Shown one piece after another: positions 23,428 through 32,309 of a stretch of DNA of 64,000 nt (position 1 is the first letter of the stretch; each line of letters starts with the position of its first letter). Source of the DNA: Coix lacryma-jobi var. lacryma-jobi (Eukaryota > Streptophyta > Magnoliopsida > Poales > Poaceae); NCBI GenBank assembly GCA_009763385.1, contig CM019830.1, positions 91,514,649-91,578,648 of the forward strand, read 5' to 3'. Under the pieces are notes generated by a model. The model did no database searches. It was not told the DNA's origin and was given only the letters and a program-made list of their open reading frames with translations. The position numbers and the translations under genes are program-made.

Positions 23428-24117
23428 CTACTCTCTAGCGATGTCACCATCGTCACCATCATCACTAGACACATCTGAGGAACCACTAGAAGAGCTACTC
23501 GGATCCGGGTCCTCCTGAGGAAAGATGAGATTCCTCTCATTCTCCCTACGGTGGATCTCCTCATGCAGACGGTCATTGTAGTCCTGCAGGTAGTGAAGTT
23601 GCAACTCTAGGTCTCCCACTCGCAACCTCAACAGCCTGTTCTCCTCTGAAGCGTGTATGCCCTCAAGACAAACACCTCGGAGCGACTCCTCAGTCTCCCT
23701 CATGATCAAGGCCAAGAAGGTAGCAGACTCCTGCTGAATGTTGAGCTGATGGGCGGTCTCCTGCTCTCTCTGAAGTGTCTGGTCCCTCTCCACTGTCATA
23801 CATGCCAACTCTGCAGTGAAGCGATCTATCTCAACGGTATGCTCCTGCTGCCTCCGGTGTTGTGCAACCATCTCCTCACTAAGGATGTGGACCAACTGAT
23901 CATAGCTGTGTGATAGACATCCATAGGTAGCCATGAGTGCAGCCATAGCACTCCCGGCTGGTCCGGCACAATGCTCCCTCTCAAGCGAACTGGCCTCTAG
24001 TACGGCGGCTCCTGGCTGACGCCACACCGACTGATAAGGATCTGCTGTCGGGAAGATACTGGCTGTAGCCTGGGCAACCACCTCTGGATGGTCCTCCATA
24101 ACGTCTGTTGGTAGTTC
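23428..24117 (-). pseudogene. Element B ORF0, C-terminal part (coiled coil, acidic tail)
   Basis: 230 codons open to a stop at 23428. The frame enters at 24117 with ELPTDVM, which aligns with the LVLKDII of element C's ORF0 directly after the shared ANR-AY. The gene is therefore the continuation of 31513-31184, split by insertion D. It contains PEVVAQATASIFP, then a long heptad-rich stretch (EEMVAQHRRQQEHTVEIDRF through LQDYNDRLHEEIHRREN), then a Ser/Asp tail (SSSSSGSSDVSSDDGDDGD). No in-frame stop occurs in this part. Charged coiled coil plus acidic tail is the same plan as in element C. The function is unknown; oligomerisation and binding of basic partners are plausible inferences. Confidence 0.8.
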
Positions 24118-24426
24118 TTAGCTTCACTAAAGATAGTGCTAGGCAACTATCCCCGGTAACGGCCCAGGAGTGCTTGTTGGCACTTGCAAACGTTGTTACT
24201 AGGAGTAGATTGTGGAGTCTATCCCCGGCAACGGCATCAGAAATGCTTGAAGCAAGACCGGTCACTATACCTAAAGGAGTGGAGCTAAAGCAGCTATCTA
24301 CTAATGCCAAGCGGGGTTGTCAATCCCGACACTAGTAGGAGCTAGCTAGAGAGAATGCAATCTACCAGGAGGAGATTCTGCAAGCGCACAGAACTATCAT
24401 AGTAGCACTTCGCCTGGGAGTACCAG
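24118..24426 (-). other. LTR-end region of D with a duplicated primer-site-like motif
   Basis: On the minus strand two similar segments occur: ATGCCGTTGCCGGGGAT (ending at 24221) and GGGCCGTTACCGGGGAT (ending at 24149). Each is preceded by CAAGCA. The plant tRNA-Asp primer site is TGGCGCCGTTGCCGGGG, so both look like decayed primer sites behind an LTR end. The rest of this stretch, up to the first array unit, appears once only. No ORF is supported. Confidence 0.5.
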
Positions 24427-26120
24427 GTGTCAATTTATTTGATCCCAAGGGAAGGATAGGGTGGTGTATGAGTCGAGTCAAGGAGGGGATGAGAGTCGAA
24501 GAAATAAGAAAAGAGAAAAGGGGAAAAGGGAAGAGAAGGGATGGAAGGCTAGAAAGAATATATGGATGGCTAGGTAAGGATGAAATGGATGGCTAAGGTA
24601 AGGTGGATGGATAGGTAGATAAATGAAATAGGATAACTAAGGGTAACTAAGTTAACTAACTACTACCTAGATAACTACAATCAAGATAACTACGAAGCAA
24701 GATAGTCACGAAGCGAGGCAGGCAAAAGACAATAAAGCAACTAAGTTGAGTAAAGTTTTATTCCTATCTTATCAAGTATCGAGGCGTAATAGCCTTTACC
24801 ACTTACTTAGGTTGAACGCTAGCACAACGAGCCTTACTGTTAAACTGAGCCAACTACGTGGTGGAATTCAAGGCGCACAGGGCTGTCACCACCTGCTTGC
24901 TACCACAGCTATCCTGGGGTCCAACCGTATCTGAAGGTAAGTCTATAACTAAGCACCACGCTTAACTATATTCTAACTATCTCTACCCTAGCTTTGAATA
25001 GAGACACCCTTGCGGACGTCAGAGCAAACACTTGACTTAATAAGATAAATACTAAACTAACTAAGCAACCTATTGGCAAAGATCAAACACTAAGCACATT
25101 AGAGATTAACTACTATGGCTAAGTGAATTGAACTGTAGGATAGCTAGGCACTCAAGCAATCAATCAAGTATACCACTCAATACTGATAAGTAGAATAAAG
25201 TAATACTTGAAATGATGAACTAGAATATAGTAAGTGCTTGAGTAACAAGAGCAAAACCTGAACTGGAGATGAAGGAAGACTCTTCCCAGCTCCAGAACCG
25301 ATCACTCGCACGCCTCTACTCTTGAGCTAACCCTTGAGCAGCGCTACCGCGAGGGCGAAGATGCCTTGCTCTACTAGCTACCTACTTGCCTAAGCTCTCT
25401 GAGCTTCTAACCTAACTCTCACTTGCTTCTCTTGCTTGTGTGTTGCTCTGGGATGGTACAAATGAAGTAGTGTCACCAGGGGGGTATTTATAGCCTTGTG
25501 GAGTGAGGGGGGTACTTATAGGGGGCAGCCAACCGACCTAGGGCTAACCCTAGTGGCAGGCGCCAGCCCTAGGTGGCGGCCGCCACCTCCCTCACCGTTG
25601 GATGCACCTCCTTGGCTTCAACGGCATCCAGGTGGTTGTCCAAGGCGGTTTGGAGGTTGGTTGCATGTCCTAGCAACCGCCATTCAGCCTTGATCCACGC
25701 CACTTCATCCTGAGCCATCCGATGCCACTGACCTAGTGACCAAGGGCCAAGATTTGGCCTTGGGGAGGTCACACGGATCAGTGACGTGGCAGGGAGTGAA
25801 GCTTGGGCCAACCCAAGTGGCGGGCGCCAATTAGAGGTGGCGGGCGCCACCTAGGGGTGGCGGGCGCCACCCCCCTTAGGCCCATTTGGGCCCTGCTGAG
25901 TGGGCTTGGCCTCTGGTGGGTCCATATGTCCAAATTTGGTTCAAATCCTGCATTCAAATAAAATTCTATGGACATGTGGAATTTGGTTAGTTTGAAACCT
26001 ATTTGACTACATTTCATGCCTTTTTGGTGGACTTTAGGGTCAAATGTTGATGGTAAAACAGGTGTTTAAGGACCGTCAACGGTGTAAGCAACTCAATTGG
26101 CTCCATCCCATGGGGTCCAG
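24427..26120. repeat. Tandem unit 1 (1,694 bp)
   Basis: First of four head-to-tail units. It differs most from the others: GTGTCAATTT at its start where the others have GTGTCGATTT, and a 6-base shorter ACTACTAA-rich stretch near 24660. Inside are a purine-rich run (about 24465-24560), TATA boxes (minus strand) and GC-rich palindromes (25553-25588 and 25817-25871). Its last 37 bases (26084-26120) carry ORF0-derived sequence. Confidence 0.95.
25485..25520 (-). promoter_or_regulatory. TATA boxes of the array unit
   Basis: On the minus strand TATAAGTA (25520-25513) and CTATAAATACC (core 25492-25485) lie in C-rich surroundings, typical of plant LTR promoters. Identical copies lie at 27185-27220, 28885-28920 and 30585-30620. 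This supports the idea that the unit derives from an LTR transcribed on the minus strand, in the same direction as B. Confidence 0.55.
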
Positions 26121-27820
26121 GTGTCGATTTATTTGATCCCAAGGGAAGGCTAGGGTGGTGTATGAGTCGAGTCAAGGAGGGGATGAGAGTCGAAGAAATA
26201 AGAAAAGAGAAAAGGGGAAAAGGGAAGAGAAGGGATGGAAGGCTAGAAAGAATATATGGATGGCTAGGTAAGGATGAAATGGATGGCTAAGGTAAGGTGG
26301 ATGGATAGGTAGATAAATGAAATAGGATAACTAAGGGTAACTAAGTTAACTAACTACTAACTACTCCTAGATAACTACAAGCAAGATAACTACGAAGCAA
26401 GATAGTCACGAAGCGAGGCAGGCAAAAGACAATAAAGCAACTAAGTTGAGTAAAGTTTTATTCCTATCTTATCAAGTATCGAGGCGTAATAGCCTTTACC
26501 ACTTACTTAGGTTGAACGCTAGCACAACGAGCCTTACTGTTAAACTGAGCCAACTACGTGGTGGAATTCAAGGCGCACAGGGCTGTCACCACCTGCTTGC
26601 TACCACAGCTATCCTGGGGTCCAACCGTATCTGAAGGTAAGTCTATAACTAAGCACCACGCTTAACTATATTCTAACTATCTCTACCCTAGCTTTGAATA
26701 GAGACACCCTTGCGGACGTCAGAGCAAACACTTGACTTAATAAGATAAATACTAAACTAACTAAGCAACCTATTGGCAAAGATCAAACACTAAGCACATT
26801 AGAGATTAACTACTATGGCTAAGTGAATTGAACTGTAGGATAGCTAGGCACTCAAGCAATCAATCAAGTATACCACTCAATACTGATAAGTAGAATAAAG
26901 TAATACTTGAAATGATGAACTAGAATATAGTAAGTGCTTGAGTAACAAGAGCAAAACCTGAACTGGAGATGAAGGAAGACTCTTCCCAGCTCCAGAACCG
27001 ATCACTCGCACGCCTCTACTCTTGAGCTAACCCTTGAGCAGCGCTACCGCGAGGGCGAAGATGCCTTGCTCTACTAGCTACCTACTTGCCTAAGCTCTCT
27101 GAGCTTCTAACCTAACTCTCACTTGCTTCTCTTGCTTGTGTGTTGCTCTGGGATGGTACAAATGAAGTAGTGTCACCAGGGGGGTATTTATAGCCTTGTG
27201 GAGTGAGGGGGGTACTTATAGGGGGCAGCCAACCGACCTAGGGCTAACCCTAGTGGCAGGCGCCAGCCCTAGGTGGCGGCCGCCACCTCCCTCACCGTTG
27301 GATGCACCTCCTTGGCTTCAACGGCATCCAGGTGGTTGTCCAAGGCGGTTTGGAGGTTGGTTGCATGTCCTAGCAACCGCCATTCAGCCTTGATCCACGC
27401 CACTTCATCCTGAGCCATCCGATGCCACTGACCTAGTGACCAAGGGCCAAGATTTGGCCTTGGGGAGGTCACACGGATCAGTGACGTGGCAGGGAGTGAA
27501 GCTTGGGCCAACCCAAGTGGCGGGCGCCAATTAGAGGTGGCGGGCGCCACCTAGGGGTGGCGGGCGCCACCCCCCTTAGGCCCATTTGGGCCCTGCTGAG
27601 TGGGCTTGGCCTCTGGTGGGTCCATATGTCCAAATTTGGTTCAAATCCTGCATTCAAATAAAATTCTATGGACATGTGGAATTTGGTTAGTTTGAAACCT
27701 ATTTGACTACATTTCATGCCTTTTTGGTGGACTTTAGGGTCAAATGTTGATGGTAAAACAGGTGTTTAAGGACCGTCAACGGTGTAAGCAACTCAATTGG
27801 CTCCATCCCATGGGGTCCAG
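26121..27820. repeat. Tandem unit 2 (1,700 bp)
   Basis: It starts GTGTCGATTT directly after CCATGGGGTCCAG and is nearly identical to units 3 and 4. The unit-to-unit spacing is exactly 1,700. Confidence 0.97.
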
Positions 27821-29520
27821 GTGTCGATTTATTTGATCCCAAGGGAAGGCTAGGGTGGTGTATGAGTCGAGTCAAGGAGGGGATGAGAGTCGAAGAAATA
27901 AGAAAAGAGAAAAGGGGAAAAGGGAAGAGAAGGGATGGAAGGCTAGAAAGAATATATGGATGGCTAGGTAAGGATGAAATGGATGGCTAAGGTAAGGTGG
28001 ATGGATAGGTAGATAAATGAAATAGGATAACTAAGGGTAACTAAGTTAACTAACTACTAACTACTCCTAGATAACTACAAGCAAGATAACTACGAAGCAA
28101 GATAGTCACGAAGCGAGGCAGGCAAAAGACAATAAAGCAACTAAGTTGAGTAAAGTTTTATTCCTATCTTATCAAGTATCGAGGCGTAATAGCCTTTACC
28201 ACTTACTTAGGTTGAACGCTAGCACAACGAGCCTTACTGTTAAACTGAGCCAACTACGTGGTGGAATTCAAGGCGCACAGGGCTGTCACCACCTGCTTGC
28301 TACCACAGCTATCCTGGGGTCCAACCGTATCTGAAGGTAAGTCTATAACTAAGCACCACGCTTAACTATATTCTAACTATCTCTACCCTAGCTTTGAATA
28401 GAGACACCCTTGCGGACGTCAGAGCAAACACTTGACTTAATAAGATAAATACTAAACTAACTAAGCAACCTATTGGCAAAGATCAAACACTAAGCACATT
28501 AGAGATTAACTACTATGGCTAAGTGAATTGAACTGTAGGATAGCTAGGCACTCAAGCAATCAATCAAGTATACCACTCAATACTGATAAGTAGAATAAAG
28601 TAATACTTGAAATGATGAACTAGAATATAGTAAGTGCTTGAGTAACAAGAGCAAAACCTGAACTGGAGATGAAGGAAGACTCTTCCCAGCTCCAGAACCG
28701 ATCACTCGCACGCCTCTACTCTTGAGCTAACCCTTGAGCAGCGCTACCGCGAGGGCGAAGATGCCTTGCTCTACTAGCTACCTACTTGCCTAAGCTCTCT
28801 GAGCTTCTAACCTAACTCTCACTTGCTTCTCTTGCTTGTGTGTTGCTCTGGGATGGTACAAATGAAGTAGTGTCACCAGGGGGGTATTTATAGCCTTGTG
28901 GAGTGAGGGGGGTACTTATAGGGGGCAGCCAACCGACCTAAGGCTAACCCTAGTGGCAGGCGCCAGCCCTAGGTGGCGGCCGCCACCTCCCTCACCGTTG
29001 GATGCACCTCCTTGGCTTCAACGGCATCCAGGTGGTTGTCCAAGGCGGTTTGGAGGTTGGTTGCATGTCCTAGCAACCGCCATTCAGCCTTGATCCACGC
29101 CACTTCATCCTGAGCCATCCGATGCCACTGACCTAGTGACCAAGGGCCAAGATTTGGCCTTGGGGAGGTCACACGGATCAGTGACGTGGCAGGGAGTGAA
29201 GCTTGGGCCAACCCAAGTGGCGGGCGCCAATTAGAGGTGGCGGGCGCCACCTAGGGGTGGCGGGCGCCACCCCCCTTAGGCCTATTTGGGCCCTGCTGAG
29301 TGGGCTTGGCCTCTGGTGGGTCCATATGTCCAAATTTGGTTCAAATCCTGCATTCAAATAAAATTCTATGGACATGTGGAATTTGGTTAGTTTGAAACCT
29401 ATTTGACTACATTTCATGCCTTTTTGGTGGACTTTAGGGTCAAATGTTGATGGTAAAACAGGTGTTTAAGGACCGTCAACGGTGTAAGCAACTCAATTGG
29501 CTCCATCCCATGGGGTCCAG
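27821..29520. repeat. Tandem unit 3 (1,700 bp)
   Basis: Differs from unit 2 at only a few bases that I can see (for example A for G at 28941 and T for C at 29283). Confidence 0.97.
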
Positions 29521-31218
29521 GTGTCGATTTATTTGATCCCAAGGGAAGGCTAGGGTGGTGTATGAGTCGAGTCAAGGAGGGGATGAGAGTCGAAGAAATA
29601 AGAAAAGAGAAAAGGGGAAAAGGGAAGAGAAGGGATGGAAGGCTAGAAAGAATATATGGATGGCTAGGTAAGGATGAAATGGATGGCTAAGGTAAGGTGG
29701 ATGGATAGGTAGATAAATGAAATAGGATAACTAAGGGTAACTAAGTTAACTAACTACTAACTACTCCTAGATAACTACAAGCAAGATAACTACGAAGCAA
29801 GATAGTCACGAAGCGAGGCAGGCAAAAGACAATAAAGCAACTAAGTTGAGTAAAGTTTTATTCCTATCTTATCAAGTATCGAGGCGTAATAGCCTTTACC
29901 ACTTACTTAGGTTGAACGCTAGCACAACGAGCCTTACTGTTAAACTGAGCCAACTACGTGGTGGAATTCAAGGCGCACAGGGCTGTCACCACCTGCTTGC
30001 TACCACAGCTATCCTGGGGTCCAACCGTATCTGAAGGTAAGTCTATAACTAAGCACCACGCTTAACTATATTCTAACTATCTCTACCCTAGCTTTGAATA
30101 GAGACACCCTTGCGGACGTCAGAGCAAACACTTGACTTAATAAGATAAATACTAAACTAACTAAGCAACCTATTGGCAAAGATCAAACACTAAGCACATT
30201 AGAGATTAACTACTATGGCTAAGTGAATTGAACTGTAGGATAGCTAGGCACTCAAGCAATCAATCAAGTATACCACTCAATACTGATAAGTAGAATAAAG
30301 TAATACTTGAAATGATGAACTAGAATATAGTAAGTGCTTGAGTAACAAGAGCAAAACCTGAACTGGAGATGAAGGAAGACTCTTCCCAGCTCCAGAACCG
30401 ATCACTCGCACGCCTCTACTCTTGAGCTAACCCTTGAGCAGCGCTACCGCGAGGGCGAAGATGCCTTGCTCTACTAGCTACCTACTTGCCTAAGCTCTCT
30501 GAGCTTCTAACCTAACTCTCACTTGCTTCTCTTGCTTGTGTGTTGCTCTGGGATGGTACAAATGAAGTAGTGTCACCAGGGGGGTATTTATAGCCTTGTG
30601 GAGTGAGGGGGGTACTTATAGGGGGCAGCCAACCGACCTAGGGCTAACCCTAGTGGCAGGCGCCAGCCCTAGGTGGCGGCCGCCACCTCCCTCACCGTTG
30701 GATGCACCTCCTTGGCTTCAACGGCATCCAGGTGGTTGTCCAAGGCGGTTTGGAGGTTGGTTGCATGTCCTAGCAACCGCCATTTAGCCTTGATCCACGC
30801 CACTTCATCCTGAGCCATCCGATGCCACTGACCTAGTGACCAAGGGCCAAGATTTGGCCCTGGGGAGGTCACACGGATCAGTGACGTGGCAGGGAGTGAA
30901 GCTTGGGCCAACCCAAGTGGCGGGCGCCAATTAGAGGTGGCGGGCGCCACCTAGGGGTGGCGGGCGCCACCCCCCTTAGGCCCATTTGGGCCCTGCTGAG
31001 TGGGCTTGGCCTCTGGTGGGTCCATATGTCCAAATTTGGTTCAAATCCTGCATTCAAATAAAATTCTATGGACATGTGGAATTTGGTTAGTTTGAAACCT
31101 ATTTGACTACATTTCATGCCTTTTTGGTGGACTTTAGGGTCAAATGTTGATGGTAAAACAGGTGTTTAAGGACCGTCAACGGTGTAAGCAACTCGATTGG
31201 CTCCATCCCATGGGGTCC
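29521..31218. repeat. Tandem unit 4 (runs into ORF0 of B)
   Basis: The last unit ends in the true ORF0 sequence. It keeps the Arg codon CGA (plus strand ACTCGATTGG at 31191-31200), while the three internal junctions have ACTCAATTGG. Private changes include T for C near 30784 and C for T near 30860. Confidence 0.95.
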
Positions 31219-31513
31219 TCCCTTGCAACGCGAACACTCGACGGCACCAGACGTGATCCTGCCCATCACGGCTAGGCACGTCCACCTCCACCATGTACAT
31301 ATGGCGATCCTCAGACACCTGCACGCGGTGCGAGTCATACTGTGGCTCCTGACCCTCTTGGTATCCAACCAAGTGCAACACCCTCCAAAGGATGGTAGGC
31401 ATGTCGAACTCATCTAAGAAGTCCTCCGACGCTTCGGCAGTCCATGGTCCCAACATGTAATTAGGCTTCTTGCCTCCGGTTGACTTACGAGCTGTGCGCT
31501 TGGTACGGGCCAT
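31184..31513 (-). pseudogene. Element B ORF0, N-terminal part: histone H3-tail-like start
   Basis: 110 codons from ATG 31513 to the insertion point at 31184, without a stop. The start reads MARTKRTARKSTGGK, which equals the histone H3 N-terminus except for Arg at the position of Q5. It keeps K4, K9, S10, T11 and K14; after KK-P the similarity ends. The following region (MPTILWRVL, LVGYQEGQEPQY, DGANRVAY) is homologous to ORF0 of element C, so the two elements share ancestry and not only this motif. After the insertion the frame would read on into D and stop soon. The ATG directly follows a TTACAG. The role is unknown; mimicry of the H3 tail is an inference. Confidence 0.85.
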
Positions 31514-31545
31514 CTGTAAGATGTTTATCCACATAGGTTTTCATT
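31514..31545 (-). promoter_or_regulatory. Putative 3' splice site directly before the ORF0 ATG of B
   Basis: On the minus strand a GCTAATGAAA branch-like element about 30 bases upstream leads to CATCTTACAG, ending at 31514. ATG follows at 31513. The pyrimidine tract is weaker than in element C. Confidence 0.45.
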
Positions 31546-32291
31546 AGCTTGAGAACAACTTTTGTTAAGGAAAACGGGACGGATAACATAAGGACGAAGT
31601 AAGATTAATGCAAAGTTATACGATCATGATGCATGTGCGCAACATACGTCCTCACTGTCTAACAATCTAACGGCTAGACGGTGGCATACAACGTTCGCTC
31701 ATAACGTTAACTAGACGTACTATACGTTCGCAAGTTAGCATACCTGCAAAAGACCATTTCAGCCCTGCCCACAGTATGAATATTAATATCATGCATTGCT
31801 GAAATTAAATCTAATACTAACTTAGGCGCACACCCAGTATACGCGTAAGTAGTATATGCACCCATAAAATTTAAATACTCCCGTAATCAATACTTTCACA
31901 TATACTTGTGTGTAACAGGTATACATGCCGGAACCATTCAAGCACACCCCTAGATTGGCGGTTGTCCAATCATGCTCTCACAACTCACTTATTACCTTGG
32001 CGTAGAGGTAATTGATCCATACATTACTATTCTGAAGAATAGCACCCATACAATTTCACCCTTGCCGTATGGACGACAGAAACAACAGAATTTAAATATG
32101 ATGCACGACCCCCAAGTTAGTACTCAAATAGCCACCTAAAAACCTACTGGGCATAAGGACTTGATCACTGGCACACCTTTGTCTTTATCAATAAGATTTT
32201 TCAAATCATATTATAGTTTATAAGTTTTAGCAAATAAAATTCTGATTTGAAAATATGATTTTTCAAATACACTCATGAACAGTAACGCCAA
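31546..32291 (-). other. Leader of element B between primer site and ORF0
   Basis: About 750 bases without a supported ORF. Conserved blocks shared with C's leader include CATTTCAGCCC (near 31757), CATACCTGCA (near 31740; TTGCAGGTATG on the minus strand, both acceptor- and donor-like) and TAGACGGTGGCA (near 31675). Confidence 0.5.
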
Positions 32292-32309
32292 CCATGCTCC
32301 GATGCCAGC
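32292..32309 (-). other. Primer binding site of element B (initiator Met tRNA type)
   Basis: Directly after the 5' LTR on the minus strand: GCTGGCATCGGAGCATGG. It shares its core with the primer site of C (ATCGGAGCATGG). Confidence 0.75.

Larger units (their letters stand above)
24118..31183 (-). mobile_element. Insertion D: LTR-type insertion, expanded as a 4 x 1.7-kb array, splitting ORF0 of B
   Basis: Removing this segment rejoins ORF0 of B in frame at the position predicted by element C (ANR-AY before, DVM after). The right edge on the minus strand starts CGTTGACGGTCC, close to an LTR start TGTTGACGG. The left edge carries LTR-end and primer-site-like sequence (24149-24236). TATA boxes point to the minus strand. 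I infer an LTR, or short element, of an Athila/Tat-like gypsy family; there is no protease or RT. I found no clean 5-bp duplication (GCTTAC against GCTAA at the two edges). Three internal junctions carry a 35-base piece of ORF0, so tandem duplication followed insertion. Confidence 0.65.

Noticed and set aside
24746..24934. Short ORFs repeated in each 1.7-kb unit (62, 65, 79 and 93 codons)
   Set aside because: They recur only because the unit is duplicated. No domain, start context or conservation beyond the DNA repeat supports them as genes.
24427..31218. Satellite DNA or a CRISPR-like array
   Set aside because: Units are 1.7 kb, few in number, carry LTR promoter signals and start within a retrotransposon insertion. 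There are no spacers, and nothing bacterial is in the window.
31472..31513. A histone H3 gene or H3 pseudogene inserted in the element
   Set aside because: Only the tail is H3-like. The following residues match ORF0 of element C and not the H3 fold, and the position upstream of gag is the same in both elements.
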